Of a stretch of DNA of 64,000 nucleotides, positions 26,075-33,946 are shown in pieces; within the stretch, counting starts at the first letter, position 1, and each line of letters starts with the position of its first letter. The notes below the pieces were generated by a model. It did not search any database. It worked only from the letters and a program-made list of their open reading frames with translations, and was not told the DNA's origin. Made by a program: the position numbers and the translations under genes. The DNA is from Syntrophaceae bacterium (GTDB taxonomy: Bacteria > Desulfobacterota > BSN033 > UBA1163): contig JACAEX010000043.1 in NCBI GenBank assembly GCA_013388635.1, forward strand, positions 62,001 through 126,000, in the 5' to 3' direction.

Positions 26075-27733
26075 GTGAAAATGAAAATCCTTCTGATTCA
26101 ACCGCCGGTTCGGGATTTTTATCAGACCACGATACGGACACAGCCGATCGGCCTGGCCTATCTTGCTGCCTCTCTTCAAAAACATGGCTACGAAGTCGAG
26201 ATTCTCGACTGCCAAAAAGGGACGAAGAAATCGGTCCCCATCCCTGCCGAGCTCTCCTATCTCAAGGCTCTCTACCCCTTTGATGACCGGAGTCCGTTCA
26301 AGCTCTATTCGGGCTATTACCATTTCGGAATGGGTTGGGAAGAGATCCGGCGAAAGATCGAGGGCTCGGAGGCCGATCTCTTTGGGATCTCCTCTAACTT
26401 CACGCCATATCATGGCGAGGCATTGGAGATCGCTCGAATTGTTAAGGAATCTGATAGAAGAAGAATCGTGGTCATGGGAGGGGCACATGTCAGCTGCGAT
26501 CCGGAAGGGGTTCTCCGCAACCCGTTCGTCGACTATGTCGTCTTGGGAGAAGGAGAGGTTCGCCTTCCCTCCCTTCTGAATCGCCTTCAAAAAGGAGGAG
26601 TCCCGCGCGATATCGAAGGCATCGGGTATCGGGTGAACGGAGAGATCCGGGTGAATCCGCTCCGGACTTTTATCCAGGATCTGGATTCTCTTCCACATCC
26701 TTCAAGGGAGAGGCTCGATCTGGATCGATATCGGATCGGAAGGAAACGATCCACCATGATCATCACCAGCAGGGGCTGCCCCCATGGATGCGCCTATTGT
26801 TCAACCCATCTCGTGATGGGCACCTCTTTTCGAACCCGGTCTCCAGATGCCATTATTCAGGAGATGATCGCATGCAGGAAGCAATACGACATCCGAGCCT
26901 TTGACATCGAAGATGACAATTTCACCTTTGATCAGGAACGGGCAAAGAGATTGATGAGATTGATCATTGAGACTTTTGGAGAGGAGAATATCGAACTGAC
27001 GGCCATGAACGGCATCTCCTTTGCCTCTCTCGATCAGGAGCTTCTGGAATTGATGAAGAGGGCAGGGTTTAGAACCATCAATCTCTCATTCGTCAGCACA
27101 GATCCGTCGGTCAAAATGATGATGCATCGGCCTGCCGCCCCACATGATTTTCATGAGGTCTTGGAGATGGCCAGAAAGATTGGGTTGAGCGTCATTGCTT
27201 ATGCCATTTTTGGAATGCCAGGTCAAACCATAGAAGAAATGGTGGACACGTTAATCTATCTAATGGAGAAAAGGGTTCTGATCGGGCCGAGCGTTTACTA
27301 TCCCACCCCCGGAACTCCTCTCTTTGAGAAGTGTAGAAAGGAACGGACCCTCCCATCGCATCCCTCCCAATGGCGGTCGAGCGCCCTGCCCATCGAAACG
27401 GATAAATTTAACCGCCTCGATTTATTAACCCTTCTCCGCCTGGTCAGGGTCATCAACTTTATAAAGGGAAAAATGGACCAGGAGGAATTGAGCGAAGGAA
27501 TGACGTGGAAAGCACTTGACCAACTGTTGAAGGCTGAGGCCGAGGCCAAGGATGAGTCAGTGACGTGGAAGGACCTTCTTTCATTGCTCTTGAGAGAAAA
27601 GACCTTTTTCAGTATGAAGACGGATTCTAAGCAAAAGACATCGATTTTGAAAGAGGCGAGTTCCGGAAGGGTCATGGATGCTTTCTTTGAGAGGGCCTGG
27701 GAAACTCCTGTCCTGAAGAGTAGAAATGCTTAA
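26075..27733 (+). CDS. B12-binding-domain radical SAM protein
   Basis: A 552-residue protein. The N-terminal B12-binding-like Rossmann domain runs from ILLIQPPVRDFYQTT through VVMGGAHVSCDPEGVLRN and VVLGEGE (about residues 1-175). The radical SAM core begins near residue 228 with ITSRGCPHGCAYCSTH, giving the CxxxCxxC 4Fe-4S ligands. The track start is a GTG; an ATG two codons later (26081) is equally possible. Such proteins act in methylation, ring formation or lipid/cofactor modification. It stands alone apart from a phosphatase gene behind it, so the substrate is unknown. Confidence 0.85.
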   Translation: MKMKILLIQPPVRDFYQTTIRTQPIGLAYLAASLQKHGYEVEILDCQKGTKKSVPIPAELSYLKALYPFDDRSPFKLYSGYYHFGMGWEEIRRKIEGSEADLFGISSNFTPYHGEALEIARIVKESDRRRIVVMGGAHVSCDPEGVLRNPFVDYVVLGEGEVRLPSLLNRLQKGGVPRDIEGIGYRVNGEIRVNPLRTFIQDLDSLPHPSRERLDLDRYRIGRKRSTMIITSRGCPHGCAYCSTHLVMGTSFRTRSPDAIIQEMIACRKQYDIRAFDIEDDNFTFDQERAKRLMRLIIETFGEENIELTAMNGISFASLDQELLELMKRAGFRTINLSFVSTDPSVKMMMHRPAAPHDFHEVLEMARKIGLSVIAYAIFGMPGQTIEEMVDTLIYLMEKRVLIGPSVYYPTPGTPLFEKCRKERTLPSHPSQWRSSALPIETDKFNRLDLLTLLRLVRVINFIKGKMDQEELSEGMTWKALDQLLKAEAEAKDESVTWKDLLSLLLREKTFFSMKTDSKQKTSILKEASSGRVMDAFFERAWETPVLKSRNA

Positions 27734-27748
27734 GGAGGTTTAATCCTT

Positions 27749-27781
27749 ACCAATGCAAACTCCTTAGCTGTTGGTTTTTTT
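27749..27781 (+). terminator. Rho-independent terminator after the radical SAM gene
   Basis: ACCAA (27749-27753) pairs with TTGGT (27771-27775), which runs straight into seven T. An overlapping alternative stem, AAGGAGGTTT with AAACTCCTT, uses the loop, so two folds compete. Confidence 0.55.
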
Positions 27782-27825
27782 GCCGGGAAGTGGTATGGAT
27801 AAGAATAGAGAAAAGAGGATTCAAG

Positions 27826-28464
27826 ATGACAACGATCTATCTGGTGCGTCATGGACAAACCGCATGGAACAAAGAGGAGGTCTTTCGGGGAAGAACGGAC
27901 ATTCCCCTCAATGAAATCGGAATTCGAGAGGCTGAACTGGCCGGAGAGTACCTGAAAGGGATGGACATCGAGGCCATCTATTCCAGTCCTCTCTCTCGGG
28001 CTAAGGAGACCGCCCTAAGAATCGCACACTTTTTCAGTTTGGAAGTCCAACCTCTCGAAGGCATCACGGATATGAGTTTCGGAAAGTGGGAAGGTCGCCC
28101 GCTGAAGGAGGTTCAAGTCGACGATGCGGAGCTGTATCGACAGTGGAGAGAAGAGCCGCATCTGGTCAGACTTCCTGGAGGGGAGACTCTGGATGAGGTT
28201 CGCGTCAGGGCCATGGCCGCGCTCGAAGAGGTGATCGAGTCTCATCCGGGAAGGAATATCGTCCTCGTCTCTCACCGGGTCGTCAACAAAGTCATCATCT
28301 GTGGCATTTTAGGAATAGATAACTCCCATTTCTGGCAGATCGGTCAGGATACAGCCGCCATCAACCGGATCCGATTCGAGAGGGGTAGGTATGTCCTCTC
28401 CCTTTTGAATGAGACCTGCCACCTCAACCCTCTCGAGACCGAGAGGTTGAAGCGCGACTTTTAG
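27826..28464 (+). CDS. Histidine phosphatase family protein (phosphoglycerate mutase-like)
   Basis: A 212-residue protein with the catalytic LVRHGQTAWN at the N-terminus (phospho-His in RHG), IYSSPLSRAKETA with the second Arg and the C-terminal VLVSHRVVNKVI (second catalytic His). I start at the ATG at 27826, preceded by AAGAGGATTCAAG, rather than 27790. Family members include PhoE-type phosphatases, CobC/alpha-ribazole phosphatase and cofactor-dependent mutases; the sequence alone does not decide between them. It lies behind a terminator that separates it from the radical SAM gene. Confidence 0.9.
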   Translation: MTTIYLVRHGQTAWNKEEVFRGRTDIPLNEIGIREAELAGEYLKGMDIEAIYSSPLSRAKETALRIAHFFSLEVQPLEGITDMSFGKWEGRPLKEVQVDDAELYRQWREEPHLVRLPGGETLDEVRVRAMAALEEVIESHPGRNIVLVSHRVVNKVIICGILGIDNSHFWQIGQDTAAINRIRFERGRYVLSLLNETCHLNPLETERLKRDF

Positions 28465-28505
28465 CCAATTGAAGCGGGTTCGAGGTTATCCGAGATACGT
28501 TTACA

Positions 28506-28928
28506 TCAAGACACAGATTTAAGAAAGTTTTCGATTTTGGTTTTGATCTCGTCCCTGATCTTCCGAAAGACGGCCAATCGCTGCTTCTCCGTTCCAACCG
28601 CTGCCGCGGGGTCTTTAAGGGCCCAATGGAGTCGTTTGCCAGAACCGGGAAAGACAGGACAGCTCATCGCTGCATAATCGCAAAGGGTGATCACATAATC
28701 AAACTCTTGATTGAGGAAATCGTCCACAGATTTGGAGGATTGATGGGAGATATCGATCCCGACCTCTTTCATCACCTCAATGGCCAGAGGGTGAACAAAG
28801 GAGGGAAGGATCCCTGCACTCTGAACCTCCCACTCTCCAGCTCCTAAAGACCTCATCAGTCCCTCAGCCATTTGACTCCGAGCCGAATTTCCAGTACAGA
28901 GAAAGAGGACCTTCTTCTTGCCTGGCAT
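28506..28928 (-). CDS. arsC: Thioredoxin-coupled arsenate reductase (low-MW tyrosine phosphatase family)
   Basis: A 140-residue protein with the P-loop CTGNSARSQMAEG (CX5R) at the N-terminus and the redox Cys pair in ITLCDYAAMSCPVFPG, as in the pI258-type ArsC. WALKDPAAA supplies the catalytic Asp. It reduces arsenate to arsenite using thioredoxin. It lies 24 nt downstream of queF on the same strand; no arsR or arsB gene is nearby, so its role in arsenic resistance here is inferred from the family only. Confidence 0.9.
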   Translation of the reverse strand: MPGKKKVLFLCTGNSARSQMAEGLMRSLGAGEWEVQSAGILPSFVHPLAIEVMKEVGIDISHQSSKSVDDFLNQEFDYVITLCDYAAMSCPVFPGSGKRLHWALKDPAAAVGTEKQRLAVFRKIRDEIKTKIENFLKSVS

Positions 28929-28952
28929 GATAGTTCCGATTTTAAATTGTGA

Positions 28953-29354
28953 TTATCTACCCTTGCTTGACCGCCTGGGAGGATAGGTGGCCTCGATCGT
29001 GCTCTTCATCCCTCCCCGGACATTGAACTCACCAATGACAATCGCCCGGATCGGCTTGGTAGCCTTTACGAAGTCTCTCAGGATTCGGTTGACCGCATTC
29101 TCGTAGAAGATCCCCAAATTCCGGTAACCGAGGATGTACATCTTTAAGGACTTCAATTCTGCACACCACCGATTGGGAACATACCGAATCGTAATGGTCC
29201 CGAAATCCGGCAATCCTGTTCGAGGACAGACGGAGGTAAACTCGGGGATCGAGATGGTGATCTCGTAATCCCTAAATTGATTTTCGAAACATTCGATCTT
29301 CGGAAGAGGGGTGCTGATCCCTGCCTTTGCATGGGCTTCCGTATACTCAGCCAT
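28953..29354 (-). CDS. queF: NADPH-dependent 7-cyano-7-deazaguanine reductase QueF
   Basis: A 133-residue unimodular QueF. It shows the catalytic Cys in FTSVCPRTGLPDFGTI, the QueF motif ELKSLKMYILGYRN and the following FYENAVNRILRD. It reduces preQ0 to preQ1 in queuosine tRNA modification. Its promoter has perfect -35 and -10 boxes, and the leader in between can form a long hairpin. arsC follows in the same direction. Confidence 0.95.
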   Translation of the reverse strand: MAEYTEAHAKAGISTPLPKIECFENQFRDYEITISIPEFTSVCPRTGLPDFGTITIRYVPNRWCAELKSLKMYILGYRNLGIFYENAVNRILRDFVKATKPIRAIVIGEFNVRGGMKSTIEATYPPRRSSKGR

Positions 29355-29415
29355 GGTCTCACCTTTTTAGAGCCATCTTAATTCCAGGGCCTGGGCTCAG
29401 GCCGTGGAGAATTAC
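29355..29415 (-). promoter_or_regulatory. Structured 5' leader of queF (possible cis-regulatory RNA)
   Basis: The predicted transcript leader contains CCA-c-GGCCTG, a loop AGCC, and CAGGCC-c-TGG, further closed by AATT/AATT. The loop AGCC is complementary to a GGCT located just before AAAAAGGTG, the ribosome site. A pseudoknot sequestering the ribosome site is possible. The preQ1-I consensus is not matched, so I do not call a known riboswitch. Confidence 0.35.
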
Positions 29416-29445
29416 ATTATAATTGCACGCGGAATACAATGTCAA
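29416..29445 (-). promoter_or_regulatory. Consensus sigma-70 promoter of queF-arsC
   Basis: On the minus strand TTGACA (29440-29445) and TATAAT (29416-29421) are separated by 18 nt. Both hexamers are perfect. It is the strongest promoter seen in the window and points at queF. Confidence 0.75.
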
Positions 29446-29489
29446 AAGGAAAGATATTGAATCTTTTTCTCACTATTGTTAAATATAGG

Positions 29490-29498
29490 TGGTATAAT
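29490..29498 (+). promoter_or_regulatory. Extended -10 promoter of the acyl-CoA dehydrogenase/ETF operon
   Basis: TGGTATAAT is a perfect extended -10 box (TGnTATAAT), 38 nt upstream of the TTG start of the dehydrogenase. No good -35 box is seen, which is usual for extended -10 promoters. Confidence 0.5.
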
Positions 29499-29536
29499 CT
29501 CGAGGGATTTAATAAGAATTTGGCTGAGGTGAAGAT

Positions 29537-30688
29537 TTGGATCTGACCCTTTCGATCCAGCAGAGACAGATAAGGAGAATGGCCCGTCAGTTTGCCAAGA
29601 CCGAGCTCGCGCCCATCGCCAAGGAGATCGACGAGGAAGGCCGCTTCCCCTGGGAAGCGGTGGAGAAGATGGGAGCCCTCAATTTTTTTGGGATGCAGGC
29701 TCCCAGACGGTATGGCGGTGCAGAACTGGACTCCATCTCGTATTGTCTGGTGATCGAGGAGATCTCGCGCCTCTGCGCATCGATGGGGCTGATGCTGGCC
29801 GTCCATAACAGCGTCGTCGTCTTTCCCCTAAACCAATTCGGAAGCGACGAGCAGAAGGCCAAGTTCCTTCCTCCCTTAGCCTCAGGCGAAAAGATCGGCG
29901 CCTTCTGTCTGACCGAACCAAATGCCGGCTCAGACGCCATGGCCATTGAATCGACCGCCATCAGAGACGGCGACTCTTATATCGTCAATGCCAATAAGAT
30001 ATTCGTGACCAATGGCGGGGTGGCCGACACCCTGATCGTCTTCGTCTCAGTGAATCCAGAGGATGTGAAGAAGGGATTCAGTGCGATCCTGGTTGAGCGC
30101 GGCACTCCAGGATTTGAGGTAGGGCTCCTTGAGAACAATTGCGGCATGCGCGCCAATCCGGTCACCTCGATCGTCCTCACCGACTGCCGGGTGCCCAGGA
30201 CCAACCTCCTCGGCCGGGAGGGCGACGGATTTAAGGTTGCCATGGCTGCCTTAGATACCGGCCGGATCGGTATTGCGGCACAGGCGGTGGGGATCGCTCA
30301 GGGTGCCCTGGACGTCTCCTTGAAATATGCGAAGGAGCGGATTCAATTCCGCGTCCCTCTGGCGAGGCATCAGGCCATTCAGATGATGCTCGCTGACATG
30401 GGGACCATGGTCGAAGCAGCGCGGCTTCTCACCTTAAAGGCAGCCCATGTGAGAGACCAAGGAGGTGATCTCTCCGGGCCCTCAGCCATGGCCAAGCTCT
30501 TTGCCGGCCGCACCGCTTCAAAGGTTGCCTCCATGGGTGTCCAGATTCACGGAGGTTATGGATACAGCAAGGACTACCCCATTGAACGATATTTCCGCGA
30601 TGCCCGGGTCACAGAGATTTATGAGGGCACGAATGAGATCCAGCAGATCGTCATCGCCCGTGAGCTTCTAAAAGGGGGCGAAGACTGA
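29537..30688 (+). CDS. Acyl-CoA dehydrogenase
   Basis: A 383-residue FAD enzyme starting with TTG behind GAGGTGAAG. It carries the signature [16 protein letters not shown] near residue 117, the FAD/ETF region and, near the C-terminus, [37 protein letters not shown]; the Glu of YEGTNE is the position of the catalytic base in short-chain enzymes. It oxidises an acyl-CoA and passes electrons to ETF, whose genes follow with a 1-nt overlap. The acyl substrate is unknown. Confidence 0.95.
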   Translation: MDLTLSIQQRQIRRMARQFAKTELAPIAKEIDEEGRFPWEAVEKMGALNFFGMQAPRRYGGAELDSISYCLVIEEISRLCASMGLMLAVHNSVVVFPLNQFGSDEQKAKFLPPLASGEKIGAFCLTEPNAGSDAMAIESTAIRDGDSYIVNANKIFVTNGGVADTLIVFVSVNPEDVKKGFSAILVERGTPGFEVGLLENNCGMRANPVTSIVLTDCRVPRTNLLGREGDGFKVAMAALDTGRIGIAAQAVGIAQGALDVSLKYAKERIQFRVPLARHQAIQMMLADMGTMVEAARLLTLKAAHVRDQGGDLSGPSAMAKLFAGRTASKVASMGVQIHGGYGYSKDYPIERYFRDARVTEIYEGTNEIQQIVIARELLKGGED

Positions 30689-31473
30689 TGGAGATCATCG
30701 TCTGTATCAAACAGGTGGTAGCTGGAGATCGGGTGAAGATCGATCCGCGCACTTACAGCCTCGTGCGGTCCGCAGAATCCTCCCATATCAACCCCTTCGA
30801 TCTATTCGCTCTGGATATGGCGGTTCAACTGAGGAAAAAGTATGCCGGGTCGATCACCGCTCTCACCATGGGGCCAAAGATCAGTGAGGAGGTCCTCTGG
30901 GAGGCCCTATCCCTTGGAGCTGACAGGGCCATACTCCTCTCGGATCCGCGATGCGCTGCAAGCGATACCCTGGCCACCTCCTACGTGCTGGGCATGGGCA
31001 TTCGGAAGATCGGCAGGTTCGATCTGATCCTCTGCGGGATGCGGACCACTGATGGTGATACCGGTCAGGTCGGTCCCCAACTGGCAGAGGAGCTGAATCT
31101 TCCCCATATCGGCAACGTGGAAAAGGTGGAGGGGGAGAGGGGACTTCTTCGCATCGAAAGGCTGACGGACGGATTCAGAGAGATCCTGGAGGTCTCTCTG
31201 CCAGCTCTGCTCACCGTCTCTCCGAGAAGAACGGTACGCCTTGCGAGCCTGATAGAGATTCAGGATGCCTTTACCCGATGCTCCATCGAGTCCTGGAATT
31301 TAGAGGATCTGAAGGCCGATCCAGCGAAGGCGGGCATTTCCGGTTCTGGGACATGGGTGGAGGGACTGACTCCTCTCACACAGGAGAAGTCCTGTGTCTT
31401 GATTGAAGGAGATCCCCGGCAGCAGGCTAAGTCACTCTTGAAAAAACTGATCGAAAGGAATCTGCTTTCATAG
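30688..31473 (+). CDS. etfB: Electron transfer flavoprotein, beta subunit
   Basis: A 261-residue protein with the EtfB start IIVCIKQVV, NPFDLFALDMAVQLRKK, the AMP-binding CGMRTTDGDTGQVGPQLAEELNLPHI segment and the signature PALLTVSPRRTVRLASL near residue 170. It forms a dimer with the EtfA product just downstream and receives electrons from the acyl-CoA dehydrogenase. The first codon overlaps the last base of the dehydrogenase stop. Confidence 0.94.
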   Translation: MEIIVCIKQVVAGDRVKIDPRTYSLVRSAESSHINPFDLFALDMAVQLRKKYAGSITALTMGPKISEEVLWEALSLGADRAILLSDPRCAASDTLATSYVLGMGIRKIGRFDLILCGMRTTDGDTGQVGPQLAEELNLPHIGNVEKVEGERGLLRIERLTDGFREILEVSLPALLTVSPRRTVRLASLIEIQDAFTRCSIESWNLEDLKADPAKAGISGSGTWVEGLTPLTQEKSCVLIEGDPRQQAKSLLKKLIERNLLS

Positions 31474-31477
31474 AGCG

Positions 31478-33058
31478 ATGAAGAGAGATTTGGAGATCTG
31501 GGTCTTCGGAGATCATCGCAATCATCCCAGGGATCGTCTGACCCTGCAGGTCCTGGCAAAGGCGAGGACCCTTTCCGAAAATACGGGAAGGGTGACGGTG
31601 GTCCTCTTGGGACATCAGATGGAGGATATCGCAAGGGAGTATATCGCCTACGGTGCCCAGCGTATCCTCATGGTCGATCATCCAGAGCTTGCCGTCTATC
31701 GGGCAGATCTATTCACAGGTATGATCAGCGATCTGATTCAGGAAGAAAGACCGGATATCTTTCTCTTGGGAGCGTCAGGGTTTGGAAGAGAGCTGGCTGC
31801 CAGAATCGCTAAACGGATCGGAGCAGGCCTCGGCGCAGATTGCGTCTCCCTGGATTGGGATGAGCAGAAGCAGATGCTGATCGCCTCCAGTCCAGCGTTT
31901 GGTGGAAACTTCCTGGCACAGATCTGCTGGAGTTCTGTTAGACCTTCCATGGCCACGGTCAGCCCTGGAAGCTTTCCCGAACGGCCTTATGATAAGGCTG
32001 CTCATGGGGAGATTGTGAAGGTGAGAAGAGATCTGAATCAGGCCTTCTCAAGAATCAGAGTGATCTCCTCTGTTCGAGAGCCAACCCGATCTGCCAGACT
32101 GGAAGAGGCTAAGATCGTGGTCGCCGGTGGCCGGGGAATGAAAGATCTCCAGGGATTCGACCATATCCGAGAACTCTCCCTGCTCCTGGGAGGCGAGGTG
32201 GGTGCAACCCGGCCGGCTGTCGATGCCCACTGGACATCGGATGAGCAATTGATCGGCCAGACCGGGAAGTCGATCAGACCACAGCTTCTGATCACCTGCG
32301 GCACCTCTGGTGCAATCCAGTACACTGCTGCCATTCGAGGCTCAGGGACGATTGTGGCTGTCAATCGTGATCCCCATGCCCCAATATTCAAGATGGCCGA
32401 TTTCGGAGTGGTGACCGACGCCCTATCCTTCCTGCCCGCCTTCATTGCCGAGGTAAAAGGCCATCTCTTCAGGGAGATTGCAGATCTCTATCGCCATCAG
32501 GTCCGAATCGGAAGGGATCAGATGCCGGTCTCTTTCGGCCAGCGGATAAAGAAGTTGAGGGAAGACCGGAGGATGAGCGTCGCAGAGATGGCAGAAAAGA
32601 CAGGCCAGCCACCGGAGTTCATCAAGGAGGTGGAGTCGGACAGTCTGACGCCTCCGGTTTCGTTCTTATTACAACTCTCCCATGCCCTTCAGATCGACCC
32701 GAGCAACTTTCTAACAGAGCAGGAGAAGGTCCAGATCGGCGGAAAGAGGCAGGAGGCATTTGTAAAGCGCACCCAGAACTACTCCTACCGGACCCTCACC
32801 CCAGGGGCTGCGGACAAACACCTCCGCTCCTTCATGGTCACGATTGAGCCCAGAGAGAAGCATAAGATGGTGGAGTATAAACACCCGGGAGAGGAGTTCA
32901 TCTTTGTCTATAAGGGAGAGCTGGAACTGACGCTGGGGACCAAGGTGATCCATTTGAAGCAGGGAGAGACCATCCACTTTGACTCCGAAACGAAACACAA
33001 ACTCCGAAACCTCTCCGATGAGAAATGCGAACTGATCGTCACCCTCTACACCCCGTAA
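31478..33058 (+). CDS. etfA: Electron transfer flavoprotein alpha subunit fused to XRE helix-turn-helix and cupin domains
   Basis: A 526-residue single frame. Residues 1-340 are a complete EtfA, including the FAD-domain landmarks GGRGMK (218-222), GGEVGATRPAVDA (238-250), IGQTGK (259-264), CGTSGAIQ (274-281) and VNRDPHAPIF (295-304). Residues 353-409 form an XRE helix-turn-helix (FGQRIKKLREDRRMSVAEMA, then SFLLQLSHALQI). Residues 449-525 form a cupin with HPGEEFIFVYKGELEL and GETIHFDSETKH. Normal EtfA stops near residue 320. The extra half is laid out like HTH-cupin regulators. EtfB lies 4 nt upstream. The fusion could be a redox or ligand-responsive regulator of its own operon. Confidence 0.92.
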   Translation: MKRDLEIWVFGDHRNHPRDRLTLQVLAKARTLSENTGRVTVVLLGHQMEDIAREYIAYGAQRILMVDHPELAVYRADLFTGMISDLIQEERPDIFLLGASGFGRELAARIAKRIGAGLGADCVSLDWDEQKQMLIASSPAFGGNFLAQICWSSVRPSMATVSPGSFPERPYDKAAHGEIVKVRRDLNQAFSRIRVISSVREPTRSARLEEAKIVVAGGRGMKDLQGFDHIRELSLLLGGEVGATRPAVDAHWTSDEQLIGQTGKSIRPQLLITCGTSGAIQYTAAIRGSGTIVAVNRDPHAPIFKMADFGVVTDALSFLPAFIAEVKGHLFREIADLYRHQVRIGRDQMPVSFGQRIKKLREDRRMSVAEMAEKTGQPPEFIKEVESDSLTPPVSFLLQLSHALQIDPSNFLTEQEKVQIGGKRQEAFVKRTQNYSYRTLTPGAADKHLRSFMVTIEPREKHKMVEYKHPGEEFIFVYKGELELTLGTKVIHLKQGETIHFDSETKHKLRNLSDEKCELIVTLYTP

Positions 33059-33176
33059 AATTGTTTCAAATTGGACTAAAAAAATAGAACCTTAATTGAG
33101 CAGTCCTCACCATTTCCGTGCAGATCAGGTTCAACAGATTCACGCCACTTTCGATTCGACGAATGGGGAAATACTG

Positions 33177-33185
33177 TGCTATACT
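33177..33185 (+). promoter_or_regulatory. Extended -10 promoter upstream of the lipoprotein gene
   Basis: TGCTATACT matches TGnTATAAT at all but one position, 61 nt upstream of the GTG start of the lipoprotein. The rest of the 188-nt gap after etfA shows no further gene. Confidence 0.4.
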
Positions 33186-33246
33186 TTTAACCTACCTGAT
33201 CCGTTTAGTCAGGTCATCGATCCTCATGATGAGAGGAGAAAATTGA

Positions 33247-33861
33247 GTGCCTAAAAGATCCTGCTTTTTCGTCCTTTGTCTCTTGCTTCTCTCCCTTTCT
33301 CTTTTCGGATGTCCCAAGAGAGTGGCCAAACTTCCTCCCCTGGAGGCGCCCCCGATCAAGAATCCGATCGTCAAACTCCTTGAAGCCTTCTCGCCTGCAG
33401 AATCTCTTCAGGCCAGGACCTCGATCCGGATCGAAACCGTAAGGAGCGGCCAGGAGATGAATTTCCTGCTCAACGGCTTCATCCTTTACCAAAGGCCGGA
33501 CAGGTTTCGACTGCTCGGCTATCACCCGTTTGGAATGGGTCTATTCGACGCCCTCTACCGAGACGGAGAGTTCTTCCTCCTCGTCCCCCCACAGAAAAGA
33601 GCCTACATCGGAGAAGCCTCCCAGTTCGACGACCTGATGGAGAGGGCGGGTGAAATTCAGATCGTGACGGAGAGGGGCGAGGCCAATGAGATCCCAACCC
33701 GGATCCGTATCGATTTGGTCGCCAAAGAGACTCGCATCGACCTTCGATTAAAGGAGATCCAGGTCAATCCGTCCATGCCAGAGGATTCCTTCCGATGGGT
33801 CGTCCCGGAAGAGGTAGATGTCCAACCGCTTGAGAAGCTCTTAAGAAAGAGACCGAGATAA
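33247..33861 (+). CDS. Outer-membrane-type lipoprotein (LolB/DUF4292-like)
   Basis: A 204-residue protein starting with GTG behind AGGAG. It has a lipoprotein signal with the lipobox LFGC near residue 22. The mature part contains SLQARTSIRIETVRSGQEM, NGFILYQRPDRFRLLGYHPFGMGLFD and RIRIDLVAKETRIDLRLKEIQ, the beta-rich pattern of LolA/LolB-like carriers and DUF4292 lipoproteins. It is followed by a radical SAM gene on the same strand. A role in lipid or lipoprotein handling is inference. Confidence 0.75.
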   Translation: MPKRSCFFVLCLLLLSLSLFGCPKRVAKLPPLEAPPIKNPIVKLLEAFSPAESLQARTSIRIETVRSGQEMNFLLNGFILYQRPDRFRLLGYHPFGMGLFDALYRDGEFFLLVPPQKRAYIGEASQFDDLMERAGEIQIVTERGEANEIPTRIRIDLVAKETRIDLRLKEIQVNPSMPEDSFRWVVPEEVDVQPLEKLLRKRPR

Positions 33862-33946
33862 TGAAACTCATCTCAAGCGTCGGAATATTCTGGTAATCGG
33901 GATCCCAGGTTGAAAAACCAATTGAGGACATCTTACAATTTCTCCA

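Noticed and set aside
29355-29415. Classical preQ1-I riboswitch upstream of queF
   Set aside because: The hairpin and tail do not match the short preQ1-I consensus; kept only as an unspecified structured leader.
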